Assembly (NCBI GenBank): GCA_905250025.1
Contig: CAJNOJ010000001.1
Coordinates: forward strand, 1,364,001 to 1,428,000
Length of the DNA: 64,000 bases
Direction: 5' to 3'
DNA from: Adineta ricciae
Taxonomy: Eukaryota; Rotifera; Eurotatoria; Adinetida; Adinetidae
Shown: in pieces, positions 25,756 to 37,058 of the stretch
How the letters are laid out: every line of letters begins with the position of its first letter
Position numbering within the stretch: the first letter of the stretch is position 1
Program-made: the position numbers and the translations under genes
Notes under the pieces: model-generated
Seen by the model: only the letters and a program-made list of their open reading frames with translations
What the model was told of the DNA's origin: nothing
Database searches by the model: none

Positions 25756-26349
25756 CTAGAAGGCCTTTTTGAATGCATCGATATTTTTCTTGTAGCTTTC
25801 TTTGATATTTTGGACTTTTTCAGCATAAATCTTTTCTCCTTGAGCTGCCCATTTTTCCATTATTTTGCGTTGACAAGTGCCTTGTTCATCGGACGAGTTT
25901 CGACTGCAAGCAATTGTTGAGAGTTCTTCTTCAGTACAAAGATCAATCATAGCTTGAACATTTTCTTTATCCACATCGGCAGTTTTTTCAATTATGTTCA
26001 AGAATTTGAATAATTTCGAATCAGTGATCATTGTAGACAATTGAATAAAGGGTGAACATGAACTAAAACTTGCGACAACATTCGATGTCATTTTCCCATC
26101 GAAACACTTCTCCAATACGTCATTTGTGTTGCCTGATAAGACTGTTGCAAATAGATTGGATTGTTTGTGAGGACAGCATTGGTTAATCACGTCGCAAGTA
26201 GTTCGAAGAAAACGACGAGCTATCTCAGGTGTATATTTGAGAAAATCTTGTTCAAGTTTGTTAATTTCGACTAAATCGGTATCGATAGTTAATGATGCAA
26301 TAACGATCAAACTTGTAAAGAAAATCACAATGGATGAGAATGTTCGCAT
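25756..26349 (-). CDS. Secreted 8-Cys protein of unknown function, copy B
   Basis: Counterpart of 18913-19506; 197 aa from the ATG ending at 26349. Same signal peptide and all eight Cys retained. Replacements relative to copy A are spread evenly and mostly conservative (Ile/Leu, Asp/Glu, Asn/Lys), as expected for an allele or a young paralogue under constraint. No family recognised. Confidence 0.8.
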   Translation of the reverse strand: MRTFSSIVIFFTSLIVIASLTIDTDLVEINKLEQDFLKYTPEIARRFLRTTCDVINQCCPHKQSNLFATVLSGNTNDVLEKCFDGKMTSNVVASFSSCSPFIQLSTMITDSKLFKFLNIIEKTADVDKENVQAMIDLCTEEELSTIACSRNSSDEQGTCQRKIMEKWAAQGEKIYAEKVQNIKESYKKNIDAFKKAF

Positions 26350-26804
26350 GGTATTGTTGTGTGTAGTCAATAGTATAATGACGATAATCGATGAATGTAA
26401 ACGGTGAAAGATAAAGATCGTTGATGTGATTCTGCCTAGTCAAAGCTGGAAATTTGAATTTCTTTTTCTCTGTCCAACATATACGAAAGGACAGCAAGCA
26501 CGTGGGAAAAATATACTTCATCAGTTCGTCCGTTCGTTAAACGTTTCTCACACATTTGATATTTTCGTCAAACATGTTGTCTACCTTATCACGATCAAAA
26601 CATCATTTCATGATTTCTTTCGACTGAAGGCAACATTTCGAATCGGATGATGCAAAGTGTGTCATATAGAACGTCATATATGTTCCTCGATAAGGTGAAC
26701 AACGTTGAAATAAAAAACTAGGTGTTAGTTAAAGGAAGTAACAGAAAGTTACTTGTGTGCGCTCGTTACGGAGCACAGAACAGAACATTTTGAAAAAAGA
26801 ATGG

Positions 26805-26886
26805 CGACGAGAGTGAGATTTGAACTCACGCGGGCAGAGCCCATTAGATTAGCAGTCTAACGCCTTAACCGCTCGGCCATCTCGTC
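26805..26886 (-). tRNA. tRNA-Ser(GCT), copy B, gene 1
   Basis: Identical in length and body to 19959-20040: acceptor GACGAGA/TCTCGTC, anticodon GCT, long variable arm, T-loop TTCAAAT. Confidence 0.96.
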
Positions 26887-27062
26887 GAAATAACTCACCG
26901 GAGTCTGATTCCATAAACTAGACAATACGTTGTCTGGCGCTCTTCATCGCTACGATTGATTAAGAATCAATAATTTCCACTAAATTTTGTGAAATTACGT
27001 GGAAAAAATAATGGTAGGTTCTATAGGCGAACACTCGATATATAATACTCAAAAAAAAGTGG

Positions 27063-27144
27063 CGACGAGGGTGAGATTCGAACTCACGCGGGCAGAGCCC
27101 ATTAGATTAGCAGTCTAACGCCTTAACCGCTCGGCCACCTCGTC
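27063..27144 (-). tRNA. tRNA-Ser(GCT), copy B, gene 2
   Basis: Counterpart of 20218-20299: acceptor GACGAGG/CCTCGTC, anticodon GCT, T-loop TTCGAAT. Both tRNAs are kept intact although the DNA between them has changed, consistent with function. Confidence 0.97.
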
Positions 27145-27241
27145 GGATCTGACCTAAGAAGAACAAAATTTCAATTTGTAGTGTTATCTATTTTATTTCT
27201 AATGTAAAGCAGCATTAAATACAAGCAGTGCGACATTTTAT

Positions 27242-27613
27242 TTATCTGAAGAAAAATTCGTTGAGTTGTTCGTCACTATTTTCTCTGATATTCTGTTGTT
27301 CTGTATTCATATAATCTGACAGAATTATTTCTTGCTTATTGTTGGACTCTTCCGATGATGTTGAGATCAGTTCATTTGCTTCGAGAATCTTCTGTTTGTT
27401 TTCGCTTGAATCGCCACGTTCTGCAGATTTGTTGTCGTCTACTAAACCTTCGGCAATGTCATTAAGTGCATTATTTTCGAACAATAGAGCTAAAAGTGAC
27501 GAAATCACACAAGGTTGGTTTCATATGAAAATTGTTTTCTTACGGGCACAATTTATGTGATTGGCAATCATGCAGAAAAATATGAGTATCAGTAGAATCC
27601 AGTTGATTTGCAT
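27242..27613 (-). CDS. Small acidic secreted protein, copy B
   Basis: Exons 27544-27613 and 27242-27489, same phase and lengths as copy A (105 aa). Signal peptide conserved. The mature part differs at a dozen or so positions (for example NDIAEGLVDDN against NIIEASVDDS), as expected of a weakly constrained acidic, disordered segment. Confidence 0.65.
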
Positions 27614-28109
27614 GGCGATTTATGCTGATAGAAGACAAAAAAAAAGCAATTTATATAAGGGAATAAAGGTTTATACTGTGACGTCAATGTGGAAAGATCG
27701 CGTTCATGATTTTTCCACAAAAGACGTAGTCTCTTTTTCCTATGACGCTTGTCTTTGCTAATTTTATCAGGAGAAATATTGAATCATGATTAAAAAAGCG
27801 GAAGGCGTCAATATTAGGCAGCTTTAAAGTAATCACGTGTGTGAAAATATTAGTTTGTTGATGTCGAACTTCTCTCGCCGTCGACACATTCCCGTTTCTT
27901 GTTCAATAGAACCAGTTAATGTATTTACTAATGGATCATGAATACCTAAGATGTCCTTTTATTGTAGTCTTTCCGCTAACATGAAAAACGAATAAAAGAA
28001 ATAAAACATAGCTTATGTGAAAAAAAAACGAATGTCTTTGTTCAAAAGAGAGAAGAAATTAACAATGACGTTAAATCATTATTTCAATGTAAAGCTGTTT
28101 CTAATTCAA

Positions 28110-28478
28110 TTAATATGTTGTTACCCCGAAACCAATTGGATAGCCTTGGATTTGTGGGCCATAACCACCAGCAACTGGTAGGCCTGCGCCATAACCACCA
28201 GCAACTGGTAGACCTGCGCCATAACCACCAGCAACTGGTAGACCTGCGCCATAACCACCAGTAACTGGCACACCAGCGCCATAACTGCCTAGTCCGGTAA
28301 GTCCACCAAGTCCACCAGCTGGATATGCACCACCATAAGATCCGTAACCACTGTTGACAAATTGTTGATAGGCGAGACCGAATTGTTGGGTCCAGGGAAC
28401 CAAGACGGTTATTGCTGGTCTGCCACCACCAAGACCAAGACCGGGTCTGCGGAAAGCGACTGTAGTTGTGGTATACAT
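28110..28478 (-). CDS. Gly/Tyr-rich repeat protein, copy B (122 aa)
   Basis: Counterpart of 21258-21596 with one additional 10-residue unit: three identical AGLPVAGGYG units follow one another (bases 28170-28260). The N-terminal half is nearly unchanged, showing that the repeat array varies in number while the rest is constrained. No family recognised. Confidence 0.7.
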   Translation of the reverse strand: MYTTTTVAFRRPGLGLGGGRPAITVLVPWTQQFGLAYQQFVNSGYGSYGGAYPAGGLGGLTGLGSYGAGVPVTGGYGAGLPVAGGYGAGLPVAGGYGAGLPVAGGYGPQIQGYPIGFGVTTY

Positions 28479-29857
28479 TGTTTGTTACGATAAATTTCTA
28501 AATAAGCGTATACTAAATGTTGTTTTTATGATATATTTATTTTCGACTAATGATATATAAATAATAATGCGGTTAAAGAAGGACTGATATATGTGATTGG
28601 TTACATATCTATAAGGAAAAGAGACACGCGCGCATTCAGCTGTAACATCGAGAAACATATTTGCTAGTGCATGAATCGGTTTTTGACTTGAGAGAGAGAT
28701 AGAAATAGGTAAGCTTTCGCCAAATCGGGTGAAGATGATGATAAATAAGAGAATAATAAACATAAGGAAAGAGAGATAAAAACCCCAAGAGAGAGAGAGA
28801 GAGGTAGAGAAAGGGTGAGAAAGATAAAATCAAAGTCCAGTCTTAGCGACTAGTTTTATTCAATAGACAAGCAATAATCTAATAGAATAGATACAACGTC
28901 AATTTTTCCTGACAGGAGAGAAAGAGAGAAAAAGAGATACAGTCGTATGAGAAAACACATACTGGACGATTACATCGTATGACGAGAAAAAAATCTTGAT
29001 TTGAAAAGAAAATATGTAATTAAGGCTTTGAGGTATTTTTTCTCCATATTAGATGTTTTTGAAGGTTATATGTACAATAAAAAATATTCATTCGATAAGT
29101 GGTGTCTAATTAATAGCATCAAGTAATCAAGAGACATTTTTCGATTATTATGATAAATGAAACTGAGAGGGGAAATGAAGGAAAACGACATAAAGATACA
29201 AATTTCTATAAATTATCATTAAGTACATTTGATGTTTGTTTCTTCGAGGACAGATGTGGAATGATGTAAAGTTTGACAATGATATTCAAGTAAACATATT
29301 ATTGGATAATATATTTTATTTTCAGGTTTATCTGATTTATGTGGTTTTTTGTGTTGGAGTGAAAAACAAGTCAAAATAAAACAGTGCACTGAACCGTAGA
29401 AAAGTTTGTTTGAAAAAATAATACCGATTTATCGAAAACCCTATGATGACAATAGAGCTACGTACATCACACAAACAATATGATCGATTCGAATAATATT
29501 TCGACAGAATGTCTGTAGGCACATTCGTTTCTTTGTATGAACGTATACTTAGAGTACACGAACTAATCGATTGAATTCGTGCGTATCTCGTTTGAAATAT
29601 TTCTGATGGTGGAATAGCTCATTCTTTTATCGAACGAAATCGACTAGTTTTTTGCTTATTCCGTATTTTTGAAGAGAGAATCGAGTTTTTATGATCTTAT
29701 TTTAAAATGATTCGTATTCAATATACACTCTAAATCGTATATGATGAGTAAACGCGCAATAATATGTTTGGCTCTCGATCAAGTAAATCGATATTCATGC
29801 TATGTCGAGATTTCTTTCGAAAATGAATCATAGAGAAATAATCGAATTAGCAGCGTT
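28479..29857. other. 1.4 kb spacer, no gene seen
   Basis: Counterpart of 21597-23012 with several small indels; GA-rich tracts near 28780 and 28915. No coding sequence supported. Confidence 0.5.
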
Positions 29858-31280
29858 CTAATGAATATGATCAATAGCATCTTTCGCTAATTTCATTATC
29901 GGCTCATCTAATGTGTGTCCTCGCCGTCTTCGATGTAATACATGTGCACAGCGATATAGAGACACTTGATCTGATTCATTTGGTGTAACAAATTCGAATT
30001 GTAAAGTAAAATATCGAATGCAATAATTTGCCAAGATTTTTTGTATTGTTCGTCCGTATTCATTCGTGCATGTACTCAATAGAATGTCCTGATCGCAGAC
30101 CAAATGCATTGTAGCGTAGATTTCTTTAGCTGACGCTCTAAGACAAAGCCGTCTTTGAGAAAGTTCATTAAACGAATCGATATAAACCTACCTCCAAATG
30201 TGACAGCTATGTACACTTTTTATTTCCGGAATGGCTTTGACAATTTCTTCCATTAATACGTGAGTATCAATACCACCGGGAACATTTTCGATTAAAATCG
30301 CACTTATCGACCAAATCACCGGAATAGCACGAACAGCAATGATAACAACCATAATTAAAGTTAGACATGGATCGGTATATTTCAGCCAAATGTTGATATC
30401 TTTATGTGTCATTGAGTCTTTGTGTGGAATGAAATGAATCAGTAAACCCGAGACTACGACAATTAGTGATTCCAATAAGACTACCTGCAGAGATACTAGA
30501 GAAGATAAGCTACGTGGTGTATTGAATGAAAAATCTTACGAATGAATGTAAACATAGAGCATGCAGAGTCGCATAGATTCTTGATTCTTCGATTTGGACA
30601 TATTCGTATGTGAATGCGTCGAGTTCAGGTAGTGGTTTTGTTTTAATGTCGATACTTGTATCTGTGGTGACTTGTTCACTCGATGGGCTTTGTGAAGCCA
30701 GTAATGGTGTTTCTACAATCGTATTTGACTGTGGCGTATCCGGTGACTTCCTTTTCGGTTTCAAGTGCTTACTCGTCCAATGCAGAAAATCAACTTTTTT
30801 CTTTGCGTTAATTTCTTCTTCGATATCGTGATCATGATGGTAACCCCAGAACATAAACATGCCAAGTATACCAATAAATATTCCGCCTATTCCCAGAATG
30901 ATCATCAACATAGGATCATTGACATGAATGGGATTGACTAAATGATTCACCGCATCAACAATAATGCCCAAGGATATCGAGAGAAGAAATACTTCTTGGA
31001 TTAAACCAAATAATAATTCTAAACGCTCATAGCCAAATGTATTGTTTTTCTTCGTATAATTTCTGTACGAATAACGAAGGACTAGCATGACCCCAATCAA
31101 ACATAAACCTTCTGCGAATGAATATAATCCATCGGCGATTAAGGAATTCGAATGTGTACGAATGCCATAGATGATTTCAACTATTGCTGTTGAGATGGTT
31201 AGGATAAACATAATGAAAACTCGAACAATCTTCGAACAGACGGCATGTTTGACCGATTGAAAACATTCAACAACTGAAAT
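29858..31280 (-). CDS. SLC30/CDF-type transporter, copy B (start codon changed)
   Basis: Exons 30540-31280 (homologous extent), 30192-30484 and 29858-30137. Splice sites and phases are the same as in copy A. The base change at the homologous start turns ATG into ATT (31278-31280), and the next in-frame Met is at 31209-31211, inside the first membrane segment, so the product would lose about 23 N-terminal residues unless a non-ATG or upstream start is used. The rest of the reading frame is open and close to copy A, including the unusual YSFAE and HSFVV positions. Confidence 0.8.
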
Positions 31281-32894
31281 AATCGAGAAAGATCTATCGT
31301 TCTAAATGTCAACACTGGCAAGAAAATTTACTTGATGGCATTATTTAAGGTTATTTGATGTGAATCAATAGTCATGTAAATGTGATTTCAGTGTGGAGAA
31401 CGATCAGGAAAAGACGTGTGAGAAGGACGAGTGATTTTTATTGTGCGATGTTTATCGATGATACACGCATGTATATACGTATGATTGTTATTACAAAAGG
31501 ATGAATCAATCGGATCAGTCAAATATATGTCAAAATCACGTTTTTTGTGTTAATCAGTATGTCTTATAGAAGAACGGGTTTTTATTTTGCAATCTGGCAG
31601 CATGTTTTTCTCTTTGCTTTGCAAATAGGAACGAGGCAAATATCCGCTCGATACCCAAAGCCTTTCTTATTTAGAGTTACCCTTGATATCAGATTTCTCT
31701 CCATTGTTTTCATTAAGTTACGTATGAAAGAATCGCATTATTCGTCAAGGTTTGCTTTCGTATCGAAGGCGCGTTCCGTACCTTATGACATAAGAATGTG
31801 AAACGAACATCTCGACGTCGAGTCTGTTTATGTTGTTCAGTATGAAAAAGTCATTAACCTTTTTGTGATCAATAAAAACAACTATGAATTGATGTCAAGC
31901 ATAGCAATTAATTTGTATTAAGTTAACAGGTGACTTGCCGTTCATTCTTCTTTGGTAATTAACGTACGATAAAGTATGAAATAGTAATGATTTAGTATTT
32001 CTCTCTCTCTCCCTCTCTCTTTCTTTCTCGACCGATGGAACTTGATATTGTCAATATGTCGAATGGCCTTTAATTAAACAGTTAATTATTTGTTTTTTAA
32101 TTGCTATCGTATATAATTAATCATTGACGTTATTCATGTGAATGTTGAGAAGATCGCCATTTTCGCTAGCCTTGAACAGTGAAAGGTAAATACAAGCAAT
32201 TAATTGAATCTATATTAGATGTAATGTTAAAGATTGTATTAATTATCTTGTTTCCTCTTGAGACGAGTCTAGTGCTTAACCATGACGAATATTTGTATTT
32301 CAAGTATAAGTTTTTCTGTTAATTACCGTTTTCTCGAGATAGAAATCAACCACGATGTGTGCTGTCTGTTTTTATTGGTTAGCAGGCGAGTATCGTACGT
32401 TTCTTTTCTGAAGTTTTTTCTTTACGTCTAGTTCATCAGTGTGCAATTACAAAGAAAGGAAAGGATCAATGATGCATGACAGGACAGGTTAAAAGAAAAG
32501 GAGGACGATAAAAATTAACCATCTTCAATGCAAATATTCGTCTCTGTTCTAGCTCGTTAGAAAGGCACGACTAATCGATTGGACACAACTGTCGTTCTCT
32601 CCAGATGGGCATAGAAAGGAAAAAAAGCGACCGACTGTAAGAAAAAAAGAAGGAGGCAGATATTGCAGCTGATTGTATTACTAACCACAACAAGAGAAGC
32701 AATATACTTGCACGTACTCCGAGAAAATATACTAATAGCATATTATCATTGATTCTTTCTTTTTTTTCTTCTCTCGTACATAGTTGCTTATATTGTATAA
32801 ACCATATCATTAAGATTCGCAATTGCTAAACGATACAAAAAGTAATTTCTTCTGGCTTAGTCTCGTGTTTGTTTTAATCTGATCCGAAACAACG
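31281..32894. other. Spacer, end of copy B and intermediate filament upstream region
   Basis: Copy B homology ends near 32042, just after a CT-rich microsatellite (about 32000-32030). 32043-32894 is unique AT-rich sequence that should contain the intermediate filament promoter and 5' UTR. No gene seen. Confidence 0.5.
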
Positions 32895-34728
32895 ATGAGT
32901 ACCACAGCGAAAACAAATACTCGTGTTTCAAGTGATTCGGAAAGAACCGATACTCAGCGAACTAGTTCTTCCCGATCGCCAGCACAACTCGACGATTCGA
33001 CAATTATTCGTCGAACATTAGTCGAACGTGGCCTACGACCAGCAAATGATGAGAATCGACCAAGTGGACATCTCTCAACTGCAACCGTCATCACAACCAT
33101 TACTAAACAACATCAAGATGAGCAACGTGAATTGCAAGAATTAAACACTAAGTTTGCCGTTTATTTGGATCGCGTACATTACCTTGAAAATCGTAATCAC
33201 AAACTATCATCGGAATTGAACGATTTAAAACAAGCGTGGGGTGGCGATGCAGCACAATTGCAATCCGTTTACAATCCTCAACTGCAAGCCTTACGAGAAC
33301 AGATCGATAATGCCATGCGCGACCGAGCTTTTCAAGATCTTCAATTGAAGCGACATGAATACGAACTTTGGCAAATCCAACAACAAATCGCAACATTCGA
33401 TGATTACGAGGATATCAATCGAATAAATCATTTAAAACAAGAATTAGATAATACACATCTTGAATTAGAACAATTGCGTAATCAATTTGATCAACGCCTT
33501 GGTGATTTAACTCGACAGCGAAGTATAATGGATGATTTACTTAAAGAATTGGAAGGACTGAAAAATGAATTAGATAATCAACAGTTAGAACGTATTGTCA
33601 TTGAAAATGAGTTGCAAACATTACGCGAACATGCCGCATTTCAAGATGCTATACATCAAGCTCAAAGGAATGAATTAGTGTCGCTTGGTACACCCGTACT
33701 CGATGTCTCTGGTTTCTACCGTGCTGAATTAGCGCGAGCTATATCGGATATTCGACAGGATTTCGAAGTTCTGTCTCAATCTCAAGTTAACGAATTGGAA
33801 GAATATTATCGTTTCAAAACTGAACAAGTTCGTGCCGAATTGGAAGCTGAATCGGAACGCAAACGATTATTAGCAAGCGAAGGCGTGATTGAATCGATGG
33901 ATAAAACCCATCTGACGTCGTCACTACGTGATAATCAAGACATGTTTTCAGCATTACAAGCAGAAAATCAAGAATTACAATCGCAATTAGACGCCATTTT
34001 CGAAGATTTAGAACATATTCGACGAGAACGCGCACGTGAAATCGAAGGATACGATCTCGAATCAGCACAAATACGAGCACTTATCGACGGAAAACAAGAA
34101 GCAATCGATGGTCTTCTAGAAAATAATGTTTCATTACGTTTCGAATTATCAACCTACGGACGTTTACTACACGTCGAAGAGCAACATCTTAACCGAATGG
34201 AACAGCAATCACAAAATTTATCATTAACGTCACCGTCATTATTGGCATCCAGCGGTTCGTATCAAAGTCAACCAACAGTTGAACGAGTTCCAAGTGATTT
34301 AGCAACAAAGAAAATGACTGTACAAAAAACAGCACGAGGTCGAGTAGAAGAAAAGAATATGATTACGAATTGAATTCCATTCTTTTTCAGGTCCAATCTC
34401 ATTCGATTCAGTCGATCTGGAACTCGATTGTGTAATCTTAGTCAATGAAAAGTACAGTGGTGACAAACAATCATTTGAAAAATGGATTATTCGCCGGCAA
34501 GTTGATCAACAACCAGAAGTTGTCTATCAATTTCCATCAACATTCTCTTTACGACCGAGACAAACAATACGCATTTTAACGAAAAGTAGTCCGAATACCG
34601 CAAGATCAATCAGCGATACGCTTGTGGCTGATAAGATCGAAACATGGGGTATCGGAAAAAAGATGGTAACGCGTTTAATTGATAATAACAATGAAGAAAA
34701 AGCTATTATCACACAAATATTTCAGTAG
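32895..34728 (+). CDS. Intermediate filament protein with lamin-type tail
   Basis: Structural coiled-coil protein of the invertebrate intermediate filament class. Two exons, 32895-34338 and 34391-34728, joined by a 52-nt intron at phase 1; 593 aa. Ser/Thr-rich head (1-70), rod from about residue 75 (KQHQDEQRELQELNTKFAVY, then LDRVHYLENRN) to about 435, ending with the rod-end signature in the form ELSTYGRLLHVEE. The rod is about 360 residues, the long lamin-like form rather than the shorter vertebrate cytoplasmic one. The tail contains a lamin-tail domain (KWIIRRQVDQQPEVVYQFP, then TWGIGKKMVTRLI). There is no C-terminal CaaX box and no clear nuclear localisation signal, so it is probably cytoplasmic. 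AATAAA at 34810-34815. Confidence 0.93.
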
Positions 34729-34809
34729 ATACAAGCCATTTCCTATTTGCAATGTTCCCTTCTTCGTAGTTGTCAATTTGTTGTCTTCTTGCAAAATTCT
34801 TTTTTTTTA

Positions 34810-34815
34810 AATAAA
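34810..34815 (+). terminator. Poly(A) signal AATAAA
   Basis: Canonical signal about 80 nt after the intermediate filament stop and about 140 nt before the next gene start. Confidence 0.6.
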
Positions 34816-34956
34816 GCCGATAAATAATTCATACGTAATTGATATCAAAGATTAAAGTCGATCGCACTGCAAGATAAAAACATGTGCGATCATTTCTCAT
34901 TGACACCTCGGACATTATAAATACTGTTTGGCAACAAGCATTCAAAACATTTCAAG

Positions 34957-35284
34957 ATGTCTTCAACTCTGACACACGCTCTTATTCTTTTGGTTGTGTT
35001 TGTTAGTCTGATCTACGCTGGATCCAAACAAAGTCAGGATGTAATCGCACATGAAGGTAAGTGTGAACATGAAAATATCCAAACAAATATTTTTAATTGG
35101 ATACTATTCAGGTAAATGTCCGACAAGAAATCCACTCATCCACATCCATTGTCGTCGACGTGTGTGTCGACCAGAAGATATGATTCCCCTCTGCAAATCG
35201 GATGGTGATTGTTCGAGCGTACAAAAATGTTGTCGACCAATGTGTTCGTGCCGAACACGATGTGTCGATGCTGTTAAGGACTAA
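34957..35284 (+). CDS. Small secreted WAP-type four-disulfide protein
   Basis: Two exons, 34957-35056 and 35112-35284, phase 1; 90 aa. Signal peptide MSSTLTHALILLVVFVSLIYA, then one Cys-rich domain: GKCP, HCRRRVCRPEDMIPLC, DGDCSSVQKCCRPMCSCRTRC. The spacing and the DxDC...KCC core fit the whey acidic protein fold. WAP domains are usually protease inhibitors or antimicrobial; the inhibitory loop here is unusually Arg-rich. AATAAA at 35364. Confidence 0.82.
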
Positions 35285-35754
35285 AATCAAATTTCGATTA
35301 GGATCGAATAACACAACAAATTTCGTGTCAATGATAGATTATTGAAAGTCATCGATCATTTCGAATAAAATACGGTTCAAACGATATAATTAAAGAATCA
35401 TAATCATAATCTTGTTGAGATATCATGATAAACGGAGATAGTTCTTATCTTTTCCTATCGATCAATTCGATGTTTACAATGACCATAGCGATCAAACATT
35501 CGATCGGACTAATTCGTTACGAGTGATGTCTCGATCGAAGGTTACGATGTGCGAAAGCAATTTCATCGTTATAAAATGCATTCTTAAGATAAGATGAAGA
35601 AGTGAAAAAACAAAATAACATCGTTTGTTAGTCGATCTGATATCCTCGCACATACTTTCGCGCAAAAGATTAATATTTAATCCAAAAACTAATGTTATCA
35701 TGAGAGAAAGAAGAAACTCAACAATTCGAAGACGGGTTTCATTCTCATTCGAAA
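35285..35754. other. Spacer, no gene seen
   Basis: Contains the WAP gene poly(A) signal (35364-35369) and the upstream region of the hydrolase. Nothing else recognised. Confidence 0.5.
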
Positions 35755-37025
35755 ATGTATCGATTTGTTCTTGTGTTACTCTGTATTGAAATTCTTCAAT
35801 GTCAAAGTCAGCTAAATAAACAAAAAAGTTTTACATTGATGCCAGTGGAACTTCGCGGTTTGTGGTGTATAAGTGAACGGAATCAGAACTATTCTCGACA
35901 AATTGGTCAAGCATTTATGTACAACAATGAAACATTCACGCTGAATTTACTGGATGATATCAAAGACACTTGGGTAGATATGGTGCATTTCTCCTTGAAT
36001 TTCTTCATTCTTTTCGTATAGATCAATAGTCTTGTCGCAATCAACAAGACAGATAACCAAGGCACTTTTCAAGCGTTCACTGATACTTCCAAAGGTAAGT
36101 CATATGCGAACAATAGTTCATTCATGTTTTTCTCGTATTTCAATCAGGTCCTTCGATTTTTGTCAACAAAATATCTTGTTTCTGGCGACGAACGATTCCC
36201 AACGGTGATATTCTATGGGGTCGACAATCGAATGGTACTTGTACGTCGGCGTTTGAACTGGACGACTCTCCGACGTCGGTACGTTATACACGAAATGAAA
36301 TGAATTGTTTATATGTCGATGATGAAAATCCCAATGAAGTACTTTCGAATAGTTCACTGGAACGCGAACTGCTTGCATTTGATCGTTCGTTATCAGATGC
36401 CAAACGACAATCGATTGTTTTCTATGGAAGTTCGTCGATTCGTTTTTGGTCAACGTTGACCGATGATTTTGCTCATACGAAAACAAATCTTATCAATCGA
36501 GGCTTCGGCGGGTCGACATTAAAACAATGCCTCCAACAATTCAAACGAGTTATTCTGCCTTTGGAACCACGCATATTGATTGTCTATGCTGGTGAAAATG
36601 ACATTGCTATCGGTGAGACGCCTGCAAATATCCATGTGATGTTCCGTCAATTGATTTCCGTAATCCGTCGATTTTATCCAACATTACCGGTAGCTTACAT
36701 TTCGGTGAAACCAAGTCCAAGTAAATTGGATAAATTCTCACAAATAAACCTAACAAATCATCTTATCCGAGAAGATATTCGTAACATGTACAATGTTCAT
36801 TACATCGATGTCTTCAGTGAAATGCTAACAGACGATGGTAAACCTCGAAAGGAATTATTTCTGCAGGATGATTTACATATGAACGAACAAGGTTATGCCA
36901 TATGGACACGAGTAGTGGATAATTATTTGACGACGAATGGTTTGATCTCCCAAGGTGTGAATCATACTAACATCTTATATTTAGTAATTGTCGTCGAGTT
37001 TCTGCTAGCAGCTTTCTTTTTTTGA
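35755..37025 (+). CDS. Secreted or GPI-anchored SGNH/GDSL-type hydrolase
   Basis: Three exons: 35755-35973 or 35982 (two in-phase donors, GTAGAT and GTGCAT), 36022-36094, 36148-37025; about 389-392 aa. Signal peptide MYRFVLVLLCIEILQCQ. An N-terminal Cys-containing domain (to about residue 175) of unknown fold is followed by an SGNH esterase domain: block I IVFYGSSSIRFW (nucleophile Ser in GSSS), block II NRGFGGST, block III YAGENDIAIGE, block V DDLHMNEQGY (catalytic Asp/His). The C-terminus ends in a hydrophobic run (NILYLVIVVEFLLAAFFF) after a polar stretch, which looks like a GPI-anchor signal. Likely an acyl or acetyl esterase at the cell surface; the substrate cannot be read from sequence. 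A poly(A) signal at 37042 follows directly. Confidence 0.85.
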
Positions 37026-37041
37026 CATGTATCAGAATTAT

Positions 37042-37047
37042 AATAAA
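37042..37047 (+). terminator. Poly(A) signal AATAAA between hydrolase and MAIP1-like gene
   Basis: Lies 17 nt after the hydrolase stop (37025) and 11 nt before the first ATG of the next gene, so cleavage of the upstream transcript would occur inside the next gene. Confidence 0.55.
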
Positions 37048-37058
37048 ACGTTAAGACC

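Larger units (their letters stand above)
25182..32042. repeat. Duplicated block, copy B (6.86 kb)
   Basis: Second version of 18371-25180, same orientation and order of genes and tRNAs. Its left end is the N; its right end runs on without a break into unique sequence leading to the intermediate filament gene. Indels versus copy A include a 20-nt loss near 29383 and one extra 30-bp repeat unit in the Gly/Tyr gene. Confidence 0.95.

Noticed and set aside
18371-32042. Interpretation as a recent tandem duplication that created functional paralogues
   Set aside because: Not excluded, but the N exactly at the junction and the headless phosphatase fragment fit an unmerged allelic overlap better.
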